Below, piece after piece: positions 43,337-51,481 of a DNA stretch of 64,000 bases (positions are counted from its first letter, which is position 1; each line of letters starts with the position of its first letter). The notes under the pieces were generated by a model, which saw only the letters and a list, made by a program, of their open reading frames with translations, did no database searches and was not told the DNA's origin. The translations under genes were made by a program, and so were the position numbers. Where the stretch lies: contig JAFARE010000043.1 of NCBI GenBank assembly GCA_019245575.1, positions 1-64,000 of the forward strand, written 5' to 3'. This DNA comes from Candidatus Dormiibacterota bacterium (GTDB taxonomy: Bacteria > Chloroflexota > Dormibacteria > Aeolococcales > Aeolococcaceae).

Positions 43337-43872
43337 AGCTGCACGAGCTCACGCCGGCCAAGGGATCGCGCCGCGAGCGCAAGCGCATCGGACGAGGCAT
43401 CTCCGCCGGGCAGGGAAAGACGAGCGGCCGCGGCCAGAAGGGTCAGCGCTCCCGCTCCAGCGTGGGCCTGCCCGTCGGCTTCGAGGGCGGCCAGCTGCGC
43501 ATGACGCAGCGCCTGCCGAAGCTGCGCGGCTTCCACAACAAATGGCGGACGGAGTACGTCGTGGTCAACCTCGGCAAGCTGCAGCGCTTCGAGCGAGACA
43601 GCGTCGTCGACGCTGCGGCGCTCGCGCAGGCCGGCGTGATCGCGCGCGCCACGCAGCGCGTGAAGGTGCTCGCCGCGGGCGAGCTGCGCGCGCCGTTGCA
43701 GCTGCGCGTGCACCGCATCTCCGCCGCGGCGCGGCGCGCGGTCGAGGCCGCGGGTGGCTCGGTCGAGCTGCTCGAGCCGGTGAAGGGTCTGGCCGTGGCG
43801 GAGGACGCGCCCGACGGCGAGGACACGCCCGACGGCGAGGACACGCCCGACAGCGAGGACGCCGACGCGTGA
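43333..43872 (+). CDS. rplO: 50S ribosomal protein L15
   Basis: 179 aa. It contains [40 protein letters not shown] and [19 protein letters not shown]. The last 25 residues are three copies of an acidic hexapeptide ([18 protein letters not shown]) encoded by an 18-bp tandem repeat. The stop overlaps secY (GTGA). Confidence 0.95.
   Translation: MKLHELTPAKGSRRERKRIGRGISAGQGKTSGRGQKGQRSRSSVGLPVGFEGGQLRMTQRLPKLRGFHNKWRTEYVVVNLGKLQRFERDSVVDAAALAQAGVIARATQRVKVLAAGELRAPLQLRVHRISAAARRAVEAAGGSVELLEPVKGLAVAEDAPDGEDTPDGEDTPDSEDADA
43801..43854 (+). repeat. 18-bp tandem repeat in the rplO 3' end
   Basis: Three copies of GAGGACACGCCCGACGGC with one or two changes each. The copy number sets the length of the acidic L15 tail and could vary by slippage. 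Confidence 0.8.
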
Positions 43873-45203
43873 ACCTCTTCGAAGCGCTGGTGCAGGCGTT
43901 TCGGATCCCCGAGCTGCGCCGCAAGCTGCTCTTCACCGTCCTGCTGCTGCTCGCGTTCCGCGTGCTGGCCAGCATCTCCATCCCGGGGGCGAATCCCAAG
44001 GCGCTCGACCTGCTGTTCGGCAGCAACTCGCTGCTCGGCCTGCTCAACCTCTTCAGCGGCGGCGGCCTCTCGCGCTTCACCATCGTCGCGCTGGGATTGA
44101 ACCCCTACATCAACGCCACGATCATCATGCAGCTGATGACCGTGGTCTCCACGCGTCTCAAGGAGCTGAGCAAGGAGGGCGAGCAGGGGCGCAAGAAGAT
44201 CACGCGCTACACGCGCTGGCTCACCGTTCCGCTGGCGGCGCTGCAGGCCTACGGGTTCATGGCGCTGTTCACCAACCCCTCGCTGACGTCGGCGGGGCCG
44301 ATTCTCAACGCCAGCGACACAGCGACCTACGTCACGGTCATCCTCACGCTCACCGCCGGCACGATCATCGCGATGTGGCTGGGAGAGCTGATCACCGAGT
44401 ACGGAGTGGGCAATGGCGTCTCGCTGATCATCTTCGTCGGCATCATCGGGCGGCTGCCCGGATCGCTCATCTCCTACGGGAGCACCGGCGGATCGACGCA
44501 CATCGTGCAGCTGGTGCTGATGCTGGTCATCGCCATCGTCGTGACGGCGGGCATCATCGAGGTGCAGCAGGCGCAACGAAAAGTCCCGGTGCAATCAGCC
44601 CAGCGGGTGTTGAACCCGCGAACCGGCATGGCGGCCCAGGGAAGACGGAACTTTCTTCCGCTGCGCGTCAACGCGGCGGGCGTCATTCCGATCATCTTCG
44701 CCATCTCGATCATGACCTTCCCGACCATATTCGCCAACCTCTTCCAGAGCGCCACCGGGCCGCTGCAGCAGGCGTCGACATGGATTCAGCAGAACTGGCA
44801 GCCCACCGGGCCGTCGATCCCGCTGAACATCATCTACAACGGCATCTACTTCCTGCTGGTGCTGGGATTCACGTACTTCTACACGGCGGTCGTGTTCGAC
44901 CCCAACGACGTCGCCGACAACCTGAAGAAGCAGTCGACGTTCATCCCTGGCATCAGACCGGGGCGCAACACCGCTGAGTACCTGGGCAAGGTGATGGGAC
45001 GCATCACGCTCGCCGGCGCGCTGTTTCTCGCCGTGATCACAGTCGTGCTGCCGCTGGCCACCGCCGCCATCACGCGGGTCTCGCCGACGAGCCTCTACCT
45101 CGGCGGCACGGCGATCCTCATCGTGGTCGGCGTCGCGCTGGACACCATGAAGCAGATCGAGACCCAGCTGCTGATGCGCCAGTACCGAGGCTTCATCAAA
45201 TGA
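43869..45203 (+). CDS. secY: protein translocase subunit SecY
   Basis: 444-aa ten-helix channel of the Sec translocon. It contains GLNPYINATIIMQLMTVV, the cytoplasmic loop RVLNPRTGMAAQGRRNFLPL, RVNAAGVIPIIFA and IPGIRPGRNTAEYLGKVM. The GTG start ([19 protein letters not shown]) overlaps the rplO stop. It works with SecA, encoded at 56605-59553. adk follows with an ATGA overlap. Confidence 0.97.
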   Translation: MNLFEALVQAFRIPELRRKLLFTVLLLLAFRVLASISIPGANPKALDLLFGSNSLLGLLNLFSGGGLSRFTIVALGLNPYINATIIMQLMTVVSTRLKELSKEGEQGRKKITRYTRWLTVPLAALQAYGFMALFTNPSLTSAGPILNASDTATYVTVILTLTAGTIIAMWLGELITEYGVGNGVSLIIFVGIIGRLPGSLISYGSTGGSTHIVQLVLMLVIAIVVTAGIIEVQQAQRKVPVQSAQRVLNPRTGMAAQGRRNFLPLRVNAAGVIPIIFAISIMTFPTIFANLFQSATGPLQQASTWIQQNWQPTGPSIPLNIIYNGIYFLLVLGFTYFYTAVVFDPNDVADNLKKQSTFIPGIRPGRNTAEYLGKVMGRITLAGALFLAVITVVLPLATAAITRVSPTSLYLGGTAILIVVGVALDTMKQIETQLLMRQYRGFIK

Positions 45204-45778
45204 TCGTCGTGCTGTTCGGCCCGCCGTACAGCGGCAAGGGCACACAGGCGGTGCGCGTGGCCTCGCGGCTGGGCGTGCCGCACGTGGCGACCGGCGACAT
45301 CCTGCGCGCCGAGGTGGCGCGCGGCTCGGCGCTGGGCAAGGAGGTCGACCCGATCATGCGCTCCGGGCGTCTCGTCTCCGACGAGCTGATCGTGCGCGTC
45401 ATCGAATCGCGCCTGTCGCAGCCCGATGCGGCGCCCGGTGCGCTGCTCGACGGCTTCCCGCGCACCGTGCCGCAGGCCGAGGCGCTCGACGCCATGCTGC
45501 ACCGCAACCAGCGCCGCCTTGACGTCGTCGTCGCGCTCGTGGTGCCCGACGCCGACCTGCGAAGGCGGATGTTGAAGCGCGCCGCCGACGAGGGCCGCAG
45601 CGACGACACACCGGAGGCCTACTCGGAGCGCCTCGAGGTGTACCGCACGCAGACGGCGCCGGTGCTCGACTTCTACCGCGAGCGCGGCACCCGCATCCAG
45701 GACGTGGACGGCGTGGGCGACGTGGACGCCGTCACGGAGCGCATCGCACAGGCCCTCGGTGCGGGGCAGCACGCATGA
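45200..45778 (+). CDS. adk: adenylate kinase with unusual P-loop
   Basis: 192 aa, short-LID form. Interconverts ATP, ADP and AMP. It contains VATGDILRAEVARGSALGKE, LVSDELIVRVIESRL and DGFPRTVPQAEALD. The P-loop reads GPPYSGKGTQ, with Tyr10 where the family has Gly (GPPGAGKGTQ). The lysine and the other loop residues are intact. The LID is reduced to RAADEGRSDDTPEAY. It overlaps secY and map by ATGA. Confidence 0.93.
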   Translation: MIVVLFGPPYSGKGTQAVRVASRLGVPHVATGDILRAEVARGSALGKEVDPIMRSGRLVSDELIVRVIESRLSQPDAAPGALLDGFPRTVPQAEALDAMLHRNQRRLDVVVALVVPDADLRRRMLKRAADEGRSDDTPEAYSERLEVYRTQTAPVLDFYRERGTRIQDVDGVGDVDAVTERIAQALGAGQHA

Positions 45779-46569
45779 GCGCGGCGCGCGTGGAGGCTTT
45801 CCGCCTCAAGCGACCGGACGAGATCGAGCGCATGCGCGCGGCCGGACGCATTCTCGGTGCGTGCCTGGCCCACCTGGCGGCGTCCGTGCGTCCCGGCATC
45901 ACGACGCTCGACCTCGACCGTGAGGCGGAGACCTTCATCCGCGACCACGGCTGCATCCCAGGGTTTCTCGGCTACCAGGGCTTCACCAACTCGCTCTGCG
46001 TGTCCATCAATGACCAGGTGGTGCACGGGATCCCGGGGCCGCAGGTGGTGAACGAGGGCGACCTGGTCTCGCTGGACTGCGGTCTCGTCCTCGAGGGCTG
46101 GTGGGCGGACAGCGGCCTGTCCCTCTCCTGCGGTCCGGCGCCGCCAGAGGTGCAGCGTCTCATCGAAGTGACCCGCGAGGCCCTGGAGCGCGGCATCGCC
46201 GCGGCGCGGCCGGGGAACCACATCGGCGACATCGGACACGCCGTGCAGACGTTCGTCGAATCCGAGGGCTACTCGGTGGTGCGCCAGTACGTCGGCCATG
46301 GCATCGGCCGCGACATGCACGAGCCGCCCCAGGTGCCCAACTACGGCGACCGTGGTGAGGGCAACCTGCTCAAGCCCGGCTACGTGCTGGCAATCGAGCC
46401 GATGGTCAACGCCGGAGGCCCCGAGGTGTACACGCTGGACGACGGCTGGACGGTGGTCACGCGGGACGGCCGGCTGTCCTGCTACTTCGAGCACACAGTG
46501 GCGATCACCGAAGCCGGACCCGAGGTGCTGACGCTGCGTCCCACCCCGGCGGCGGCGGGCAGCCGGTGA
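45775..46569 (+). CDS. map: type I methionine aminopeptidase
   Basis: 264-aa cytosolic metalloprotease removing the initiator Met. Metal ligands are visible as the Asp pair in SLDCG and ADSG, His in YVGHGIGRDMHEPPQVPNY, Glu in AIEPMVNAG and Glu in YFEHTVAITE. The substrate-binding His is in VVHGIPG. Length and order are typical of MetAP1a. It overlaps adk by ATGA. The stop lies inside a GTGA with the unrecognised ORF at 46566. Confidence 0.97.
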   Translation: MSAARVEAFRLKRPDEIERMRAAGRILGACLAHLAASVRPGITTLDLDREAETFIRDHGCIPGFLGYQGFTNSLCVSINDQVVHGIPGPQVVNEGDLVSLDCGLVLEGWWADSGLSLSCGPAPPEVQRLIEVTREALERGIAAARPGNHIGDIGHAVQTFVESEGYSVVRQYVGHGIGRDMHEPPQVPNYGDRGEGNLLKPGYVLAIEPMVNAGGPEVYTLDDGWTVVTRDGRLSCYFEHTVAITEAGPEVLTLRPTPAAAGSR

Positions 46570-46584
46570 GCCGCGCCGTGCGAA

Positions 46585-46614
46585 TTGATTGGAATGGCCG
46601 GACGCCGGTATACT
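46585..46614 (+). promoter_or_regulatory. promoter of the rpmJ-rpoA cluster
   Basis: TTGATT at 46585-46590 and TATACT at 46609-46614, 18-bp spacer. Start predicted near 46621, giving a leader of about 150 nt before rpmJ. It would separate alpha-operon expression from the upstream ribosomal run. Confidence 0.65.
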
Positions 46615-46731
46615 CGACTGCAGCGGTTCTCTCCAGTTCGCCTTGGCGCGCCCATCAGGGCACGCTCACGCGGCCGGGCGGCGGCATCGGTCACGCCGGA
46701 GCGCCGGGGCCGCGTCTTTGCACAGGCGGAC

Positions 46732-46751
46732 GTGCGCGGCGCGCCGCGCAC
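46732..46751 (+). repeat. 20-bp perfect palindrome before rpmJ
   Basis: GTGCGCGGCGCGCCGCGCAC lies 23 bp before the rpmJ ATG and directly precedes the purine-rich ribosome-binding region (ATGAGGAGCCAGG). It could form a hairpin that regulates rpmJ initiation. Confidence 0.5.
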
Positions 46752-46774
46752 ATGAGGAGCCAGGAACCAGCGAC

Positions 46775-46888
46775 ATGAAGGTCAGAGCATCGGTGAAGAA
46801 GATGTGCGACCGCTGCAAGATCATCAAGCGGCACGGCGCCGTGCGGGTGATCTGCGACAACCCGAAACACAAGCAGCGGCAGGGCTGA
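46775..46888 (+). CDS. rpmJ: 50S ribosomal protein L36
   Basis: 37 aa. [20 protein letters not shown], then [17 protein letters not shown], with the zinc ligands C-x2-C, C and His intact (zinc form). Upstream AGGAGCCAGGA supplies a ribosome binding site. rpsM follows 10 bp later. Confidence 0.95.
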   Translation: MKVRASVKKMCDRCKIIKRHGAVRVICDNPKHKQRQG

Positions 46889-46898
46889 GAGGAGAGCA

Positions 46899-47285
46899 GT
46901 GGCACGCATCGCGGGAGTTGACGTCCCCAGGGACAAGCGCATCGAGATCGCGCTCACGTACATCTTCGGCATCGGGCTGACCACGTCCAAGCGCCTGCTC
47001 CAGCTCGCCGCCATATCGCCGGACACGCGCACCAAGGACCTCAGCGACGCTCAGGTGGGCAAGCTGCGCGACCTGATCGCGAAGCAGCTGCAGGGCCGGG
47101 TCGAGGGTGACCTGCGCCGCCAGGTGGCGCTCAACATCAAGCGCCTCATCGAGATCGGGACGTACCGCGGACAGCGGCACCGCCGCGGCCTGCCGGTCCG
47201 CGGCCAGCGCACGCGCACAAACGCGCGCACCCGCCGGGGGCCGAAGAAGACCGTCGGCGTCCGCCGTAAGAAGGCGACCAAGTGA
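46899..47285 (+). CDS. rpsM: 30S ribosomal protein S13
   Basis: 128-aa head protein contacting the P-site tRNA and L5. It contains [33 protein letters not shown] and the basic tail [23 protein letters not shown] start at 46899 preceded by GAGAGGAGA. The stop overlaps the rpsK ATG by one base. Confidence 0.97.
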   Translation: MARIAGVDVPRDKRIEIALTYIFGIGLTTSKRLLQLAAISPDTRTKDLSDAQVGKLRDLIAKQLQGRVEGDLRRQVALNIKRLIEIGTYRGQRHRRGLPVRGQRTRTNARTRRGPKKTVGVRRKKATK

Positions 47286-47680
47286 TGGCCAAGAAGAAGA
47301 AGAACGTCCGCACCCGGCGGCGCGAGCGCAAGAACATCGCGGTGGGACAGGCGCATGTGCTGGCCACGTTCAACAACACGATCGTCAGCCTCACCGACCC
47401 CGAGGGCAACGTGATCGCCTGGGGCTCGGCCGGAGCGCAGGGCTTCAAGGGCTCGCGCAAGAGCACGCCGTTCGCCGCGCAGGTCACCGCCGAGGCCGCC
47501 GCCCGGCGGGCGATGGAGCACGGGCTGAAGAGCATCGAGATCTTCGTCAAGGGTCCCGGCGCCGGGCGCGAGGCCGCCATCCGCAGCCTGCAGGCCAGCG
47601 GCCTCGACATCACGGCGATCTCCGACGTCACGCCCATCCCCCACAACGGCTGCCGCCCGCCCAAGCGGCGGCGCGTGTAG
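47285..47680 (+). CDS. rpsK: 30S ribosomal protein S11
   Basis: 131-aa platform protein. It contains [40 protein letters not shown] and the C-terminal [21 protein letters not shown] at 47285 is preferred; a GTG one codon earlier is in frame. rpsD follows after 9 bp. Confidence 0.97.
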   Translation: MAKKKKNVRTRRRERKNIAVGQAHVLATFNNTIVSLTDPEGNVIAWGSAGAQGFKGSRKSTPFAAQVTAEAAARRAMEHGLKSIEIFVKGPGAGREAAIRSLQASGLDITAISDVTPIPHNGCRPPKRRRV

Positions 47681-47689
47681 GCGCGCGCG

Positions 47690-48322
47690 ATGGCCAATCA
47701 GAACGGCGCCGTCTGCCGCCTCTGCCGCCGCGAGGGGATGAAGCTCTACCTCAAAGGCGCCAAGTGCGTGAGCAACTGCACCTTCGACAAGCGCAGCGGC
47801 TTGCTGCCGGGCCAGCATGGCCTCGCGCGCCGGCGCAAGGCCAGTGACTACGGCATCCAGCTGCGCGCCAAGCAGCGCGCCCGCCGCCTCTACGGCGTGC
47901 TCGAGCGCCAGTTCGCCCACTACTTCGAGCGCGCGGAGCGCGCGGAGGGCGTCACCGGCACCGTGTTGCTGCAGCAGCTGGAGCGCCGGCTGGACAACAT
48001 CGTCTATCGCCTGGGCTTTGCGGCCTCGCGCCGCGAGGCTCGTCAGCTCGTGTCGCACCGCCACTTCACGGTCAACGGGCGCACCGTGAACATCGCCTCA
48101 GCGCAGCTGCGTCCCGGCGACGTCGTCGAGGTGCGCGAGAAGAGCCGCAAGATCCTGCCCATCGAGAACGCGCAGGGCTTGGTGAGCGGCGGCCGCTCCG
48201 TGCCGGAGTGGCTGGAGCTGGACGCGGCCAACCTGCGAGCTCGAATGGTCCGTCTCCCCGAGCGCATCGAGATGGAGCAGGCGGTCGATGAGCAGCTGAT
48301 AGTCGAGTACTACTCGAGATGA
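47690..48322 (+). CDS. rpsD: 30S ribosomal protein S4 (zinc form)
   Basis: 210-aa 16S rRNA assembly initiator. Cys9, Cys12, Cys26 and Cys30 (CRLC then CVSNC) form the N-terminal zinc site. The S4 RNA-binding domain has QLERRLDNIVYRLGFAASRR and REARQLVSHRHFTVNGRTVN. It ends EQLIVEYYSR. In E. coli S4 represses the alpha operon; a candidate leader stem overlaps its stop codon (48319-48441). Confidence 0.97.
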   Translation: MANQNGAVCRLCRREGMKLYLKGAKCVSNCTFDKRSGLLPGQHGLARRRKASDYGIQLRAKQRARRLYGVLERQFAHYFERAERAEGVTGTVLLQQLERRLDNIVYRLGFAASRREARQLVSHRHFTVNGRTVNIASAQLRPGDVVEVREKSRKILPIENAQGLVSGGRSVPEWLELDAANLRARMVRLPERIEMEQAVDEQLIVEYYSR

Positions 48323-48441
48323 CGCCACTCATTTCCGTCCATGTCGTTGTCGGCGCCTCCGTCGGCTCGGTCATGGATACCGGATCCACTCCCTCGCCTT
48401 ACTCGGCGCCTCCTAGACCTGGACGGCCTGAGCGGCGTCAT
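48319..48441 (+). repeat. long-range inverted repeat spanning the rpsD-rpoA gap
   Basis: ATGACGCCACTC (48319-48330) can pair with GAGCGGCGTCAT (48430-48441) at 11 of 12 positions, closing a loop over nearly the whole gap. Inside are two direct copies of TCGGCGCCTCC (48350-48360 and 48403-48413). The right arm ends 9 nt before the rpoA ribosome binding site. Confidence 0.4.
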
Positions 48442-48460
48442 TTCTTTTCAGGAGTCTCAA

Positions 48461-49435
48461 ATGGCAGTTGACCTGGTCACCAATCCGGCTGTTCGCGAGA
48501 TCGAGAGCAGCGCGGACTACGGAAAATTCGAGATCGAGCCTCTGGAGCCGGGATTCGGCGTCACGCTGGGCAACTCGCTGCGGCGAGTCCTGCTCTCGTC
48601 GCTGCCCGGTGCGGCCATAACGTCGGTCTCGATCGAGGGCATCTCGCACGAGTTCAGCGCGGTCCCGCACGTCAAGGAGGACGTCACGGAGATCCTGCTC
48701 AACATCAAGGAGATCAACGTGGTCTCGCACAGCAGCGACCCGGTGCGCCTCACGCTCGATGTGCGCGGCCCGCGCGACGTCACCGCCGGTGACATCGAGA
48801 CGCCGAGCGACGTCGAGGTGCGCAATCCGCAGCAGCACATCTGCACGCTGGACTCGCCCAAGGGGCAGCTGCGCATGGACCTGATGGTCGAGCGAGGCAA
48901 GGGCTACGTCACAGCGGAGCGCAACAAGCGCGAGGGCCAGCCCATCGGCGTCATCCCGATCGACGCCATCTTCACGCCCGTGCGCAAGGCGAACTTCTCG
49001 GTGGAGAAGACGCGCGTCGGCCAGGAGACGGAGTGGGACAAGCTCATCGTCGAGGTGTGGACCGACGGCACGCTGGCGCCGGTCGAAGCGGTGAGCCAGG
49101 CGGCGGCGCTGTTCACCGAGCACCTAGACCTGTTTGTGCGCTTCGGCGACAACCTGGCCGCACCTCAGCTGCGGCAGGCGCGGGGCAATGATCTGCCCAG
49201 CCGCCTCGCCGACGTTCCCATCGAGGACCTGGACCTCAGCGTCCGCGCCCTCAACTGCCTCAAGGCAAACGACATCACGAAGGTCGGGCAGCTGGTGGGG
49301 ATGAAGCAGGAGGAGTTGCTGACGCTGCGCAACTTCGGCCAGAAGTCTCTCGACGAGATCAAGGAGAAGCTGGTGCAGCGCGAGTTCGTGACGACGGATG
49401 AGCTGAACACGCTCTTCCAGCCGATGGGGCGCTGA
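48461..49435 (+). CDS. rpoA: RNA polymerase alpha subunit
   Basis: 324 aa. The N-terminal domain that dimerises and binds beta/beta' has YGKFEIEPLEPGFGVTLGNS and LRRVLLSSLPGAAITSV. The C-terminal domain that contacts DNA and activators has LSVRALNCLKANDITKVGQL and NFGQKSLDEIKEKL. ATG at 48461 (MAVDLVTNPA) follows AGGAG; an upstream in-frame ATG at 48341 has no such signal. Followed 9 bp later by rplQ. Confidence 0.97.
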   Translation: MAVDLVTNPAVREIESSADYGKFEIEPLEPGFGVTLGNSLRRVLLSSLPGAAITSVSIEGISHEFSAVPHVKEDVTEILLNIKEINVVSHSSDPVRLTLDVRGPRDVTAGDIETPSDVEVRNPQQHICTLDSPKGQLRMDLMVERGKGYVTAERNKREGQPIGVIPIDAIFTPVRKANFSVEKTRVGQETEWDKLIVEVWTDGTLAPVEAVSQAAALFTEHLDLFVRFGDNLAAPQLRQARGNDLPSRLADVPIEDLDLSVRALNCLKANDITKVGQLVGMKQEELLTLRNFGQKSLDEIKEKLVQREFVTTDELNTLFQPMGR

Positions 49436-49444
49436 GGGAGCTCG

Positions 49445-49798
49445 ATGCGCCATCGGGTCGCCGGCCGCAAGTTCGGACGCAGCGCTGCGCATCGCCAGGC
49501 GATGACGCGCAACCAGGTCACGGCGCTGCTCCGGCACGGCCGCATCACCACGACGGAGGCGAAGGCCAAGGAGCTGCGCCGTTGGGTTGAGCGCGTGATC
49601 ACCGACGCGAAGCCGGACGACGTCAACGCGCGGCGGCGTGTGGCCCTCTACGTCAACGACCGTGAGGTGAGCAAGAAGCTGTTCACCACGTACCTCGAGC
49701 GCTACCGCGACCGCCCCGGCGGCTACACGCGCGTCGTCAAGCTGGCGCCGCGCGTGAGCGACGCGTCCCCCATGGCGATCATCGAGCTGGTGGAGTAG
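49445..49798 (+). CDS. rplQ: 50S ribosomal protein L17
   Basis: 117-aa tunnel-exit protein. It begins MRHRVAGRKFGRSAAHRQAM and contains TRNQVTALLRHGRITTTEAK and YTRVVKLAPRVSDASPMAII. It lies 9 bp after rpoA and 3 bp before truA. Length is typical. Confidence 0.97.
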   Translation: MRHRVAGRKFGRSAAHRQAMTRNQVTALLRHGRITTTEAKAKELRRWVERVITDAKPDDVNARRRVALYVNDREVSKKLFTTYLERYRDRPGGYTRVVKLAPRVSDASPMAIIELVE

Positions 49799-49801
49799 GG
49801 G

Positions 49802-50596
49802 ATGCCCGGCTACCGCCTCACGCTCGAGTACGACGGCACCTCCTTCTCCGGTTGGCAGGTGCAGCCCACGCGCCGCACGGTCGCGGGTGAGCTCAGCGCC
49901 GCGCTCGCGACTTTGGACGGCACTGCGCCGCGCATCACCGCCGCGGGCCGCACCGACGCAGGGGCGCACGCGCACGGTCAGGTGGCCGGTGTGACGCTGA
50001 CGCGGAGCTGGGATCCGGTCCGGCTGCGGGCCGCCGCGAACAGCGTGCTGCCGGATGATGTCGCCGTCGTCGATGCCGCTGTGGAGGTCGACGGCTTCGA
50101 CGCGCGGCGCGACGCGGTCGACCGCGTGTACAAGTACGTGGTCGTGTCGCGGCAAGTTCGCGCGCCCGTCACGCAGCGCTACAGCTGGACGGTGCGCGGC
50201 CCGCTCGACACGAACGCGATGCGCGACGCGGCGGGAATGCTGGCGGGTCGCCGCGACTTCGCGGCGCTGGGCGGGGCGACCCATCCGCAGGGTGACACGG
50301 TGCGCACGGTGCACGAGGCGTCCGTCGAGCGGTCGCTGTTCCCGGCCGGCCGCGGCGGCCCATCCATCGACGCGCTGATCATCACGGTGCGTGCCGACGC
50401 CTTTCTGCGCGGCATGATGCGCGCCATCGCTGGCGCGCTCGTCAAGGTGGGGCAACGCCGCGCGACGCCCGCCTGGCTCGCGGATGTGCTCGCGCGTACG
50501 GAGCGGCGCAGCGCCGAGGTGACGCTGGCGCCCGCGCGTGGGCTCCACCAATGGGCGGTGACCTACGGCACGCGCACCGTGGCGAGGACGGCATGA
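49802..50596 (+). CDS. truA: tRNA pseudouridine(38-40) synthase
   Basis: 264-aa enzyme converting U38-U40 of tRNA anticodon stems to pseudouridine. The catalytic Asp52 is in AAGRTDAGAHAHGQVAGV (the usual motif is GRTDAGVHA). The N-terminus YRLTLEYDGTSFSGWQVQP and FLRGMMRAIAGALVKVG are typical. It lies between rplQ and rplM as in many Gram-positives and overlaps rplM by ATGA. Confidence 0.96.
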   Translation: MPGYRLTLEYDGTSFSGWQVQPTRRTVAGELSAALATLDGTAPRITAAGRTDAGAHAHGQVAGVTLTRSWDPVRLRAAANSVLPDDVAVVDAAVEVDGFDARRDAVDRVYKYVVVSRQVRAPVTQRYSWTVRGPLDTNAMRDAAGMLAGRRDFAALGGATHPQGDTVRTVHEASVERSLFPAGRGGPSIDALIITVRADAFLRGMMRAIAGALVKVGQRRATPAWLADVLARTERRSAEVTLAPARGLHQWAVTYGTRTVARTA

Positions 50597-51063
50597 CCGC
50601 GCAGACGACGTTCCAGGCGAAGCCGGGCGGCGTGGAGACGCGCTGGTACATCGTGGACGCGCGCGGCCAGACGCTGGGGCGCCTCGCCGCCAACGTCGCG
50701 CGGGTGTTGCGCGGCAAGCACCGGCCGCAGTTCACACGGCACGTGAACACCGGCGAGCACGTCATCGTCATCAACGCGCGCGACGTCGTGGTCACCGGAC
50801 GCAAGCGGACCCTGAAGATCTACGACCGCTACTCCGGGTACCCGAGCGGCCGGCGCACACGCAGCTTCGAAGAGGCGCTGGAGCGCGACCCCACGTTCCC
50901 CATCGTGCATGCTGTGCGCGGCATGCTGCAGCACAACACGCTCGGCGCCGACCAGCTGAAGCGGCTGCGCGTGTACGCCGGCGCGCAGCACCGCCACCAT
51001 GCGCAGCGGCCCCAGGCCATCACCTTCGGCGAGTTGGGAGAGATCATCGTTGCCCGCAGCTGA
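50593..51063 (+). CDS. rplM: 50S ribosomal protein L13
   Basis: 156 aa. It contains [57 protein letters not shown] and [20 protein letters not shown]. The ATG overlaps the truA stop. Its last 14 bp overlap the TTG start of rpsI. Confidence 0.97.
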   Translation: MTAQTTFQAKPGGVETRWYIVDARGQTLGRLAANVARVLRGKHRPQFTRHVNTGEHVIVINARDVVVTGRKRTLKIYDRYSGYPSGRRTRSFEEALERDPTFPIVHAVRGMLQHNTLGADQLKRLRVYAGAQHRHHAQRPQAITFGELGEIIVARS

Positions 51064-51448
51064 GAGCTATCACTACGGGACTGGCCGGCGGAAGACGTCG
51101 GTGGCGCGCGTGCGCCTGTCTCCCGGCGACGGCGTGCTCATGGTCAACAACCGGCCTCCGAGCGAGTACTTCGGCCGGCGCGACCTGGAAACGGTCGTGA
51201 CCCAGCCGCTGCGCGCCACCGACACACTCGGTCGGTTCGCGCTCAGCATCAGGGTCAGCGGAGGAGGCGTCGCCGGCCAGGCCGGCGCCGTGTGCCACGG
51301 CATCGCCCGCGCGCTGGTGGCCGCCGACCCCGAGCTTCGCCCCCTGCTCAAGCGGGCCGGCCTGCTGACGCGCGACTCGCGCGAGAAGGAGCGCAAGAAG
51401 TACGGGCTCAAGCGAGCCCGCAAGGCGCCGCAGTACACCAAGCGCTGA
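51050..51448 (+). CDS. rpsI: 30S ribosomal protein S9
   Basis: 132-aa head protein whose C-terminal Lys-Arg reaches the P-site tRNA. It contains [35 protein letters not shown] and the terminal [17 protein letters not shown]. The TTG start at 51050 is preceded by GGGAGAG and overlaps rplM by 14 bp. Last gene of the ribosomal run. Confidence 0.95.
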   Translation: MPAAESYHYGTGRRKTSVARVRLSPGDGVLMVNNRPPSEYFGRRDLETVVTQPLRATDTLGRFALSIRVSGGGVAGQAGAVCHGIARALVAADPELRPLLKRAGLLTRDSREKERKKYGLKRARKAPQYTKR

Positions 51449-51481
51449 GTGGCGGGCGCCAGCAGCACCGGCGCAGTCTCC

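Larger units (their letters stand above)
46566..46778 (+). other. unrecognised 70-codon ORF in the infA slot
   Basis: GTG at 46566 overlaps the map stop as GTGA, and its TGA overlaps the rpmJ ATG as ATGA. The length equals that of IF-1, but the translation ([18 protein letters not shown], then Arg/Ala/Gly-rich) shows no OB-fold resemblance. The promoter at 46585-46614 lies inside it. It may be a chance ORF. Confidence 0.2.

Noticed and set aside
46566-46778. infA in the map-rpmJ gap
   Set aside because: All frames were read and none shows the IF-1 OB-fold sequence.
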